From positions 809,135 through 832,919 of the forward strand of contig NW_019775469.1 of the NCBI RefSeq assembly GCF_001039355.2: a stretch of DNA of 23,785 nucleotides. Direction: 5' to 3'. The translations under genes and the position numbers were made by a program. The notes beneath the pieces are model-generated. The model was given only the letters and a program-made list of their open reading frames with translations, ran no database searches and was not told where the DNA came from. Below, one piece after another: positions 11,270 through 19,849 of the stretch. The stretch comes from Lingula anatina (taxonomy: Eukaryota; Brachiopoda; Lingulata; Lingulida; Lingulidae). How positions within the stretch are numbered: position 1 is the first letter of the stretch; every line of letters begins with the position of its first letter.

Positions 11270-11878
11270 ATGAATACTTCTGACCATGCATTCGCCATTG
11301 TTGGCTCGCGGCCCAGCTCAAGCTTGAGCAGCGGTCCTCCGAGTGGGAGGAGCCGGAATCCATACCACAAGGTTTCTAATACATCCGAAGTCGATGACCT
11401 TCTTTTCAAGCCGCACAATCCCAATCCCCGTGGTGACACACAGTGGAGTGACAGAGACAATCCTTTTGCCGATCGCAAAGAGAAACCATTAATATGGTCC
11501 CCGCCGCCATCGCAAAGAGACAGCCCAAGTCCACAGAGGTCAGCACGGTCTGTTTCGCCGGCAGGGTCGAGATCAAGCACCCCCTTAGGTTCACGGTCAA
11601 GGAATAAGTACAGACTGGTCAAACACACGCCAACATACGTGGACGAAATGTTGTTTGGGGAACCTCTCCCCGAACCCACGTTCCCAGCTCCGTGGGAGAA
11701 AGAGAGTCCAAAGGTCAAACCGTTATTGTTCTCTCCCACAAACTATAAAATTATGAAGGCCGATTCATCTAAATCAGATACTGGATCTCCTAAGAGACCA
11801 TTGTCAGGACGACCGTTGTCAGGGAGACAGGGATCAGCAGGAGCCACAACGACAGCGTCCAGGCCAGCATGGAGATAG
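11270..11878 (+). CDS. RITA1: RITA1-like RBPJ-interacting and tubulin-associated protein
   Basis: This 202-residue protein is encoded in one exon with a good start context (CACCATGA). In vertebrates RITA1 binds RBPJ (CSL), takes it out of the nucleus, dampens Notch signalling and binds tubulin. The strongest match is RNKYRLVKHTPTYVDEMLFG at residues 111-130, the family's core NKYR...HTP.Y.DE.LFG motif. An earlier, weaker copy is YHKVSNTSEVDDLLF (32-46). The segment PLIWSPPPS (73-81) matches the hydrophobic-Trp-x-Pro type of RBPJ-binding motif known in RITA1. A second such site may be PLLFSPTNYK (151-160). The C-terminus, SRPAWR, parallels the basic-Pro-Trp end of vertebrate RITA1. The rest is Ser/Pro/Arg-rich and disordered. 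Vertebrate proteins are about 270 residues, so this one is shorter and has the Trp motif before, not after, the core LFG motif. The stop is TAG at 11876-11878. Confidence 0.85.
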   Translation: MNTSDHAFAIVGSRPSSSLSSGPPSGRSRNPYHKVSNTSEVDDLLFKPHNPNPRGDTQWSDRDNPFADRKEKPLIWSPPPSQRDSPSPQRSARSVSPAGSRSSTPLGSRSRNKYRLVKHTPTYVDEMLFGEPLPEPTFPAPWEKESPKVKPLLFSPTNYKIMKADSSKSDTGSPKRPLSGRPLSGRQGSAGATTTASRPAWR

Positions 11879-12424
11879 ATACTAGAAGCAATTCAGTGTT
11901 GAAGAAAAAGTAAAGATCTCTCTTTTTTTAATTTTGTTGTTATATATGTAGGCTCTTGTACAGTGCTTGAACAACACATTTCCTCATACTTTCAAACAGC
12001 AGAAAGAATCTACTTTTGTATTATAGGTACAAGTGATTGTATAAAGCAAGAAATGGTTTTTATTTAATAATTGCACTTTTTTAATTGTGATGTCAAAACG
12101 GTTTTATGTGATTTTTGTACATATAGAACTTCCATTGTTAATTTATATTTATATTTGCTTATTTGTATTTTTAAATTTCATAGGTGTTTTATATGCTTTT
12201 TTATGTTTTGCATGTTGCTATAATACTGGTGTTGGTTTGTTAAGTCACTGCACTAGTCAGTATTGTGGTCAGTTACTTAAGGTGTCAGTGGTTCCAACAA
12301 TTCTGTCACTGACCACTGTGATATTGTTATTGGTCACTTATGTTGTCATTGTCCATGAATGTTGTTCTTGATCACAATGCTGTTGTCACTTGTCATTTTT
12401 GTTGTCACTGGTCTGTAATTGAGA
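11879..12424 (+). other. RITA1 3' flank / 3'UTR, TTGTCACT-rich
   Basis: This is T-rich non-coding sequence after the RITA1 stop. From about 12240 to 12415 words like TTGTCACTG, GGTCACTT and TTGTCATTG recur in a degenerate pattern. I see no convincing canonical AATAAA in the first 500 bases; one occurs at 12697-12702, inside the next element. Where the transcript ends is not clear. Confidence 0.55.
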
Positions 12425-12741
12425 CATTTATTTGCTCAAACTCACTCTACTATAAAAAGCCCTTACACTACTACACTCTAGATAAGGATCTTTCTACTGT
12501 TCTACTGCTAACCTTAGCAGACCCAAAATCCCTTTGCATGCCTGGCCACAGGAAACTCAGGATATCAACCTATTTTTCTATCTCGCTTCTCAGTAATGGC
12601 GTCGCCCTTTGTTCTCCCTCCTAGCTGTAACCTGGAGTCTCTGCACTCCTCACAGCTATCTAATTTCTTTCAATCTGCCACTCAGCCTCAACTTGGAATA
12701 AAGACCCAAGACAAGCCACCCACTGATGCCGGATCACTACA
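12425..12741 (-). repeat. LTR-like 3' end of TatD element copy 1
   Basis: It starts TGTAGTGATCC at 12741, directly after a polypurine tract. It contains a TATA-like TTTTTATAG (about 12450-12460, minus) and an AATAAA (about 12428-12433, minus). No second copy lies in the window, so the far boundary is an estimate. Confidence 0.45.
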
Positions 12742-12755
12742 ATCTTCCCCACTTT
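12742..12755 (-). promoter_or_regulatory. polypurine tract, copy 1
   Basis: AAAGTGGGGAAGAT on the minus strand directly precedes TGTAGTG. It differs from the tract of the second element in only two positions. It is the expected primer for plus-strand synthesis in LTR retroelements. Confidence 0.65.
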
Positions 12756-12923
12756 ATCTGGATTGGAGATAGCCATTACAATCCAACACCCACAACACAC
12801 TTTTACAATCCTTGTATTCGCTTCTCAATCAGCCCAAGCTGACCTAGCCAAGGACCTCCCACTCTGTTCTCGCTACCCCTGACCAGGCTGTACACCTTCT
12901 GGCCAGCGTCAAAGTGCTCTTAG

Positions 12924-13700
12924 TCAAAATTGGGGCCCCAGCCAGTCTAAATACAACCGATGCCCATTTTCCTCAGTAATCTTGAGGATGTCTTCCCATT
13001 CACAACCACGAACTCTTGCCACGACTTCGCTACTTCCCCAGGAAAGCTGGAGTAGACTTACTCCTTGACAGATATCCGAAGTAGGGACCTTTGAGCAGGC
13101 ATCCACTGTAGCATCTCCATTGCACTCCTACTCCTCGACGTATCCATATACGTCCTAAAAATAGAAGCAGCCCCAAAGTAGCTATTTGGAAAATGTTGTA
13201 CCCACTTCTCTGCCATCTTCCTGAACCCTGTGAAACAGTGACAGTGAATTAGTTTATCACTTTTCACTTCCTTAACCAATCAGAGAATGTTTAAAACATG
13301 TCCCCATACCATGTCAGTAGTCGAGTCGTCCTTGGTCCCTCGGCAGTGGAGCACCAGTGCCTGGTCTTCTTCTAACGTAAGAGCTCTTTCCAGCACTTCA
13401 AATTGTGCTTCCCACTGCCACAATGAGGTGGTGAAATCCACACCAATCTCACCCAGAACAGACACCTCTGGGTTGCTAACTGCCTACTCAAACTTTGCCC
13501 AGCCCTCTGGGTCAAACTCGTGTCTTGGTTGCCAACCCACCAATACCACGTCTCCCTCTGCCTTCAGAGAAGCCACCTCCTCAGCACTGGGATATGTTGC
13601 TGGGTCACAGAAGATAACAGTGGCCCTGGAAACTGTTATTTCCTTGTCATCCACCTGTCTGGCCTCAATGACATCCTTTAACTCGCCGCAATAGGTCCTG
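12924..13700 (-). pseudogene. TatD-type metal-dependent hydrolase domain, frameshifted (copy 1)
   Basis: TatD proteins are TIM-barrel metal-dependent deoxyribonucleases. The order of motifs is IFCDPATYPS (about 13600), WQPRHEFDPEGW (in place of the usual GMHP.H), SVLGEIGVDFT (the metal-binding Glu, about 13450), ALVLHCRG (His, about 13350), DKLIHCHCFTG (His, about 13250), then ENGHRLYLDWL near the end. The first metal motif HxH appears as YQCRGRRT (about 13705), with both His replaced. An in-frame stop follows the region WAKFE, the frame breaks at about 13280, and it shifts at least twice more between 13100 and 13000, where TDSPYF should be. The copy cannot encode an intact enzyme. It is closest to the TATDN2-like invertebrate proteins and to the second copy in this window. 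Confidence 0.82.
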
Positions 13701-13803
13701 CGCCCACGGCACTGGTAACTCCCCCTTGACTGGAGCCACCACTCTGCCTTTGTCTCTTAGCATGGGCCCATGCACCCAGCTCCTTGAGACCACTTGTAGA
13801 AGG

Positions 13804-14060
13804 TTAAGAACTAACCAAGCTCGATGAACTCCCCTTGGAGTCATCCTGTCTCGCCTTGGAGATATCTTTACGGTCCTTGGCTGCTTTTCTCAAAAGTGGG
13901 CAATCCCTGACTATGTGCCTCAGTTCAGAATATCTGAAACACCTATCCTCCTCACACAGAGTTGGACACTTACGAGCCACATTCCCCACTTTCTTGCATC
14001 TGAAACACTTCTTCTCCTCATCTTTCTTGGGAACTTTAGAAGGTACTTAAGGAGGTGCTT
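13804..14060 (-). pseudogene. gag-like zinc-knuckle segment of TatD element copy 1
   Basis: Two knuckle-type motifs stand in tandem after a basic-acidic stretch (KKDEEKK). The first, CFRCKKVGNVARKC, has Asn in place of the ligand His. The second, CFRYSELRHIVRDC, has Tyr in place of the second Cys. A Ser-rich tail then ends at a stop. CCHC knuckles are nucleic-acid-binding modules typical of retroelement Gag. Each motif having lost one ligand suggests neutral decay. Confidence 0.7.
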
Positions 14061-14132
14061 CCCGCCTTTCTGAGTCTTTGGCTATTTTGGTAAACCCTGC
14101 TGCACTCTTACGCCATGGTTGGTAAAAGCCCC

Positions 14133-14302
14133 CAGTCTTAGTTGACTTCGCTCGACTCTTTGACACCACCAATCCACTCGGGCTTGTTTTTTTTAACAAC
14201 CTCCGCGTACGTTAGCTTTTCCCGCAAGTCCATCTCACTACCCCAGCTGGTAAGGGTAGTCCTCGGTGAACCCCTCACCGGACAAGGTGTGTCCACCTCC
14301 AT
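14133..14302 (-). pseudogene. gag-like fragment, TatD element copy 1
   Basis: A short frame starts MEVDTPCPVRGSPRTT, continues with EKLTYAEVVKK, and stops after KESSEVN. The sequence is protein-like and lies just upstream of the zinc knuckles in another frame, so it is probably part of the same broken Gag-like region. I cannot name the domain. Confidence 0.4.
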
Positions 14303-14451
14303 TGACTCAGTGGGAGTCCTCAGCCCACTGTCCGATAGTGACCCGACTCCTCACTCTCCCCTCGCACTGCTGCCTCCGGACTTCCTCTAACCACAATGTT
14401 CGGAGTCACTGTATCCACCTTGTGCTCCAAAGTCTGACATCTTGATAGGTG

Positions 14452-14664
14452 TCATGCCTTTCGAGTACCCTTCCCTTTTCTGGGAGTGGCAACCCTGGCA
14501 ACATGCTCACATACCCAACTACAGAATTGAAAACCCACAGCCAACAAGCGCTTGGCACAATCTTTGGGCCAAGCCTCCGCACCTCTTTCCCTAGAGATTG
14601 CCACCTGTTCCAACAACAGTGCCTCAGCATCGCCCTGCAAGGTCATTGGTCGACTGGCAACCAC
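14452..14664 (-). pseudogene. N-terminal fragment of TatD element copy 1, unknown domain
   Basis: A 70-codon frame includes EALLLEQVAISRERGAEAW and a Cys/Trp-rich end (FQFCSWVCEHVARVA). It lies upstream of the knuckle region on the same strand and has the same base composition. I do not recognise it. Confidence 0.3.
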
Positions 14665-14760
14665 ATTAACCAGTTCCCCCGCTTGGGTGGAGCCTCTTCC
14701 CCTTGCAGGACTCTTGGACTGGCTTGATAAGGTAAAGCCACTTCTGCTCTTCCATCCAAA

Positions 14761-15419
14761 AAAAGAAAAGAAAATAATTTTGAATAAGAGATAAGAGTGT
14801 TAAATTTTCAGCTTTTAAAAGCTAAACTCTTAGCTAACTTCTAACTCTTAACCTCTACTCGGCCTTAACCCTCCCCAGGGTCATGGCCCTGTAGCATCGA
14901 TAGACATGTGCAATCCTCACACTTAAACCTCTGTATTGAGAGATTACAGTTAAAATTGCGAGCAAAACATTTAGGTTTAAGATGGCGTGTACTCACCACA
15001 TCCCTGACACATTGGCCATTTTCTTATCGAACTTCGCTGTTGAGGATAGTTGGGACATCCAGCTGGTGTTAATTTGTAATCTGGGCGTCGCAGATGCCTG
15101 TTGTGTTGGGACATACATCTGGGACCTATGGCATTTGGAGTTAAAGGGATAATAATTCTTCTTTTTGGCCAAATAATCAATAAATTAAGTGTAAGGAATT
15201 TAAAAGAACCGTAAATTGGCTAAAATTAAGTGTAAGGAATATAAAAGAGCCGGTAAATAGGCTAACCTGTAATAGTTTGAATACTTGTCATAGTTGTCAA
15301 TGAATAATGATTCCATAGAGTTTATGAATATATTCTTTTCAATAAGGTAGCTTGGGCAAAACCATAACCCTAATTAGTGTGCCCAATCAGGACTTTCTGA
15401 ATGAAAGTTAGGGTGCCAA
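14761..15419. other. junction region between two element remnants
   Basis: It contains an A-rich stretch, an imperfect hairpin around AGCTTTTAAAAGCT (about 14792-14832) and a tandem duplication with period 41 at 15182-15264. A minus-strand frame at 15180-14977 (with NRHLRRPDYKLTPAGCPNYP and a final CQGCGE) precedes a GTGAGT that could be a splice donor; it could equally be chance. I see no reverse transcriptase here, although the gag-protease remnant to the right should have continued into one. Confidence 0.5.
15182..15264. repeat. two-copy tandem repeat, period 41
   Basis: The unit starting AAATTAAGTGTAAGGAAT occurs twice in direct succession with a few differences (for example TTTAAAAGAACC versus ATAAAAGAGCC). 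Confidence 0.85.
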
Positions 15420-15442
15420 GAAGGTTGGTCGAATATGCCATG

Positions 15443-16060
15443 TTAAAGGCAAAATAAGGGGCCACCAAGAGTAGCTAGGACTATCTTGCTTGGCAATATT
15501 ATATTTTCATCTGTTGGATTCAAGATTTGATACCATGATCTACTTTTATCCACTGTTACTAAACATTTAAATCCTAAAATGTTTCTTTTACATGCTAACT
15601 GATTGACTGGCTCTAACAGTGCTATATGTACACATGAAGCATGCGAGATTTTCACTGGAATTAAACATTCTGATTTTGCTGGAATGGTCTCCTTTCTAAT
15701 GGATCTAACAAATCCAATATTTGGAGGATTGAACAAAGGTAATTCTAAGTTGTACTCGGGTAGAGTAAAACCGTCAAAACTGACATCTATTTTGACATTG
15801 TGTTTTTTTTTTCAGAAAAACCATGCCTATGATCAATTTTCGAGGTAATAGGCCTAAAATACAAAATTTGTGATTTATGACTACATCGCCGAAACAAAGG
15901 GGAAACTCTATCAAGCAAGGAACCTTTTGAACAGAACCATTTAATCCCGAAATTGTAAAATTTTGGATCCTTTTTGTTAATTGAACTCAAAAATTGTTCT
16001 GACACACATGAAATCACGGCGCCTGTGTCTACTAATGCATCAACGTGCATTTTCGAAATT
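15443..16060 (-). pseudogene. retropepsin-like aspartic protease and following linker, frameshifted
   Basis: The active-site loop is VDALVDTGAVISCVSE (Asp-Thr-Gly). After a frame change near 15900, the flap-to-C-terminal part reads LIIGMVFLKKKHN, where the usual Asp after IIGM is Val. The frame then runs through FDGFTLPEYNLELPLF and NPPNIGFVRSI to a stop at 15443. In Ty3/gypsy elements this region joins protease to RT, but the RT is missing here. Confidence 0.75.
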
Positions 16061-16148
16061 TTGATTGGTTATAGATTGTGAATTTGATGGTTCTCTACAT
16101 TTGAAAATTTGATGCATTTTTTTTTTTTTTTTTCATTTTTCTTTTAGC

Positions 16149-16775
16149 CTAGTCATTATTGGTACGTGCGTAATAACAAATTTGAGAAATATGCCTAACT
16201 CGGTTGCACACGAAGCATTTCAAATTTCTAGCATAGCAATTTCTTTGAAGATGAGTGAACTTACCGCAACTCAAGCGCATTGGAAACCCCTGTTCTTCTG
16301 AACTTTGGCCTGATCGTGGACCAGATCGTTTGTTTTCACGGTGCATGCTGTCTTGAAAATCGCCTCTCCTCCCATCTCCAATGTAGCGGTTGCACTCACA
16401 ATAGAATGCACCCGTTTGCTGTCTTCTCGGTTGCATAGGAGCCTGCATCTCTCTTCGGGACGTCCCCTTGATGTGCACCTCTGCAGGGCGAGCGGCGTTG
16501 ATTACCTGGCTCATCTTTATTTGGCTGTCACCTCCATGAGGTCCATGTTCTGCTTTATGCTGGAGGGCTGTACCGCATTCGCAGCCAGCCTTGCCTGTGA
16601 CATCAGTTGGTCTAGGTCACGTGGCTCCTGTTGTACAACAAAGGGACGGATCTGTGGCAATAGACCGTTCACAATTGCTGTTAACGTGATTTTTTCATAG
16701 AGTTGTGCTAGTTTGGCGTCATGCCTCATGGATGCAATGTAACTTTGGATGGGTTCCCCCGGCAGTTGCTACCTC
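16149..16775 (-). pseudogene. gag, C-terminal part with zinc knuckles
   Basis: Gag homology resumes directly after the piggyBac end, in the same reading frame as the part at 22066-22190, with one stop codon near the junction. Capsid-like motifs are PIQSYIASM, LTAIVNGLLPQIRPFVV and ARLAANAV. After a frame change near 16516 comes a basic linker and two knuckles. The first, LSCGKFTHLQRNC, has lost its leading Cys. The second, CFVCNRVRHISQIC, keeps all four ligands. Confidence 0.8.
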
Positions 16776-16784
16776 TTAACCCTC

Positions 16785-17496
16785 TCATACACAGAGCCTC
16801 AAGTGACCTAGATAACCCCCATTGCCAGTCATTAAAAAGAGCCATCTGGTGGCGAAATTGTAAACTACAGACCTACCTTATTTTGTTTGTTTTTTTTAGG
16901 CAAAATAATTTAAATTAATGCTATTTTAAACAAAGAATTAAGAAAAATAATGTTTAAACTTCCAAATAAAATACAAACAATACAGATAAATGACTTATTA
17001 TGTATTTCAGTGACCAAAAATTATATCCCACTTTGCAATCTACATAAGTCTTGCTCTTCATTTAGAAGTTAACCAACATAAATCAAAACAACTGAACAAC
17101 ATTTTCATGCTTTTTATGTTCATGAATAACAAGTAACACTTTAAAAACAGTAATAGATGATTTAAGTTCCAATTTAATGAAAACATCAATTATAATAAGA
17201 CAATAAGAACAGCTCTTCAGTTAACAAGTCCGTGTGAAATACTGTACCATATTGCTTTGTTACTTGAAATTAAGAATATCGAGAAGTATTTCAGTAAACA
17301 TATATGTTTCAACATGATCTTTCTCACTGGATTAGTTACACATGAGAAAGGATATAATGAAATATATATGCATATGCATGCATATCCAATAAAACATGTC
17401 CACAGCGTGTGGTATAATCATCAGTGTATAACTGTTAACTGGTGAGTAAAACTTGGATTCATTGAGGACAGACTACAATAATAGGCAATTATTTAG
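16785..17496. other. 3' non-coding part of the piggyBac element
   Basis: These are A/T-rich bases between the transposase stop and the left transposon end. I see no gene or repeat in them. Confidence 0.7.
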
Positions 17497-18802
17497 TCAA
17501 GTGAGGGTGTGGTATCGTTCAAAGCACACTGTAGGATGCATGGGTAGTTTACACTGCTTGCAGCGAAAAGTGCACTTATGACGTTTTCGTTTACGATCTG
17601 AGCACACAGCACAATCTAATCGCGACTTGTCAGTTGACTCCAAGAAGTGTCTTCCAGATAAACGAAACTCATCAAAAGTATTGGCTTGTTGTCGCACAGT
17701 TTTATTTTGCATATATCCTGCTACTAATCCTTCAATAACAGAGACACGGAATTTCACAGTGTCCATAGGGGGATTGTTAACAGCATCATAAATAATTTTT
17801 GAATTTACCAATGCAATTTCCCGAAGGTGATGGTAAACATTCATATATGAGGAAACTCATAATAACTGCACATCTGATCCATACGATCAGTACCACCCAT
17901 ATGCTGGTTATAATCATCAATCAAACATGGTTTCTTAAGAATACGCTCTGCTGCTTTCCCTGGAGCATCACTTCTGCAGCGCACAGGCTTTTCAATACAA
18001 GCTGCTCTATTGATTGATGACAATCCTTGTACTTGCTTCTTATCATAAAACTGTGTTGCAACTAAATTGCCTTTTCGATAAAAACAGGATCTTGTCCAGA
18101 TTTAATTTTGTTTGATTTGAATGCTTCAGGCATTCCTTTCTGTGCCCGCACTGTTCCACAAGCACCAATTCCATCAGATTCCAGGCGTGTGAACAGTTCT
18201 GGAGAGGAATAAAAGTTATCCATGTAAATATGATGCCCTGTGTCCTTATAATCCTCAATCAGTTTTAATACAACATGAGTTGCAAGTGGTTCATTCCTTT
18301 CTTCTTCTTTACCAGCATAGGGTAGGATACGCATTTTGTATCCAGTACACGATTCATTTAGCACCCAGTTCTTAATTCCAAAGCGTGTTCTTTTGGCTGG
18401 CATGAACTGACGAAAGCTTATCCTGCCTTTGAATCCCATCATACTTTCATCAATACTTAGTTCACGCTTAGCCTGATAAGATGCGGGAAAAGATGCATTG
18501 AGGGCATCATAATTGGTTTTATTTTGTACACAGGATCATAACCGATCTCACCTTTTGCAACACGATAATCATTGTTGGCAAAATGAAGTAGTCCACTTAC
18601 TAACTGAAAGTAATTCCTACTCATGATGCTTGGAAAAAAGTCATTTGCAAACAGTGCATGCCTGCTCCAGTGTTTTGAGATGTTTGGGTATTGGCTGAGG
18701 CCCATAGCAATCTGTAATCCGGTGACAGCCATGATGTCTTCTCGACTGACATCCACCCAGTCTCGGAGTCGTGAGTAGCGTGCCAGAGGCTGACTCTTTG
18801 CT
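17497..18802 (-). pseudogene. piggyBac transposase, C-terminal two thirds, frameshifted
   Basis: After the LTR insertion, homology resumes with QPLARYSRLRDWVDVSREDI. Then come the catalytic Asp blocks: LSIDESMMGFKGR (first Asp), HIYMDNFYSSPELF (second) and DDYNQHMGGTDRMDQM (third). The protein ends in a cysteine-rich domain, CAVCSDRKRKRHKCTFRCKQC then HPTVCFERYHT, probably a zinc-binding end domain. All three catalytic Asp are present. However, the frame breaks near 18520-18440 and near 17845, where about ten residues also seem to be lost, and the N-terminal third is separated by the LTR insertion. It is therefore a dead copy. Confidence 0.92.
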
Positions 18803-19012
18803 TTCCCTTTGGATTCTATTTAAGGTAATAGTATAGTTTCTTACCTTTACAGCTCTTTAGCTTGATCCAAAAAGTCACTTTCTTACTTTCTTGAATAACC
18901 CATCTCTTCATATAGAAGTCCCATATATAATCTGTCTGTCTGCCTCGCTTTCAGTCCTGTCACGTGATCTGCCTTTCCAGATCGAGACATAAACATACCC
19001 GTTGGCACTACA
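18803..19012 (-). repeat. 3' LTR of TatD element copy 2
   Basis: Direct repeat of 21234-21442, directly after the polypurine tract in the minus-strand sense. Its outer end abuts piggyBac transposase sequence. The LTR does not end in the canonical CA, so the exact outer base is uncertain by a few positions. Confidence 0.92.
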
Positions 19013-19026
19013 CTCTTCCCCTCTTT
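19013..19026 (-). promoter_or_regulatory. polypurine tract, copy 2
   Basis: AAAGAGGGGAAGAG on the minus strand directly precedes the 3' LTR start TGTAGTG, as expected for the plus-strand primer of an LTR retroelement. Confidence 0.8.
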
Positions 19027-19266
19027 ATCCAAAAAGACTTATCCCTAATCACTTTATTTAATCCATAAGATAAAAATACAGAGGGGGAAAATTCTACACA
19101 TCCTCACAGCAAGAGAATTGACTTCCGAAAAGACTTCAGAACTTAGAAGATGTAGATATAGACTCGCCAACGAGAAAGTGAAATTGAGACAATAGCTTAA
19201 TATAATAAGTTAAATAACAATAAGAAAATAATAACTAAAGAATAATCTAATTACACCATGAGAAGC

Positions 19267-19509
19267 TTATACGTGAAGAGAAATATTACCCAAGAAATTC
19301 ATATCTATATAGTCAAATTCTGATTCCCATTTGAATTTATACATCCCTTTGGATGCATAAATCCAATCCATATCTAGATCAATTACTACCAATAAAGATA
19401 GAACAGCAAATAAGGGAACATGATAGGGGGTATTAATATTCCTTTTCCTAGAAGAAAGAAAGACGGATAGGAAAGGATAATAATACCAGAGCTTTAAAGT
19501 GGAAATCAA
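19267..19509 (-). other. unknown 80-codon ORF in TatD element copy 2
   Basis: The frame reads RKRNINTPYHVPLF, then VVIDLDMDWIYASKGMYKF and WESEFDYIDMNFLG. The composition is protein-like rather than random, but I recognise no family. It lies downstream of TatD on the same strand, between the J-domain remnant and the polypurine tract. Confidence 0.3.
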
Positions 19510-19519
19510 GCAGGCTTAT

Positions 19520-19730
19520 AAAAGGCTGGCATTGTAGCATCTTAGATAAGAATCCAGATGATAAAGAGGCCAGCCCCAGGAAATTCCAGGAATTGAACTG
19601 GGCTTATGAAAAACTTTCCACAGTGAACATGAGGACAGTTTCAAAAATGGTGAAGAGAAGGAGGATTCACTGTCATCATATTTTATGGAGTTGTTTTTCG
19701 TAACTCTTAAAGAAAAAGTAATTCCTCACC
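19520..19730 (+). pseudogene. DnaJ J-domain remnant inside TatD element, antisense to it
   Basis: On the plus strand the frame reads KNPDDKEAS, then RKFQELNWAYEKLS. This is the HPDKNP loop and helix III to IV of a J-domain; the tripeptide HPD is altered (CATCTTAGAT at the site) and a stop and a base change lie just before. In a neighbouring frame it continues EHEDSFKNGEEKED and YFMELFFVTLKEK. The J-domain is the Hsp70-activating part of DnaJ/Hsp40 proteins. It lies between the TatD stop and the 3' LTR, in reverse orientation, and looks like a captured or retro-inserted gene fragment. Which DnaJ protein it came from is not clear. Confidence 0.6.
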
Positions 19731-19849
19731 TTTCTAGGAATATACTTTCCACAGTCTGTGTATGTAGCACTCACGGTCAGTAGTATCATTCATACCCCTG
19801 CCGCTATCACGGGACAGGTCGCACTAGGTCTGGCCCGACAACCCTCAGT

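Larger units (their letters stand above)
12425..14760 (-). mobile_element. 5'-truncated TatD-carrying LTR retroelement (copy 1)
   Basis: Reading on the minus strand there is a gag-like region with two zinc knuckles (14664-13804), a TatD hydrolase domain (13700-12924), a purine tract AAAGTGGGGAAGAT (12755-12742) and directly after it an LTR-like end beginning TGTAGTG (12741). The purine tract and the LTR start match those of the second TatD element at 19026-19006 almost base for base. No matching 5' LTR was found to the right, so the copy is probably truncated near the A-rich stretch at about 14755-14780. No reverse transcriptase or integrase motif is present. Confidence 0.65.

Noticed and set aside
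11233-11739. Minus-strand 168-codon frame overlapping RITA1
   Set aside because: It has no motifs and mirrors the Ser/Pro-rich RITA1 frame.
14864-15145. TTAACCCTCCCC at about 14864 as another piggyBac-type end
   Set aside because: There is no matching partner end and no disrupted sequence; CCCT after TTAA is short enough to be chance.
14977-15180. 67-codon minus-strand frame ending near a GTGAGT donor-like site, as a host exon
   Set aside because: There is no acceptor, no second exon and no recognised domain; it is kept only as a note in the junction region.
14790-15420. A 5' LTR for TatD element copy 1
   Set aside because: I compared this region by eye with 12425-12741 and found no similar stretch.
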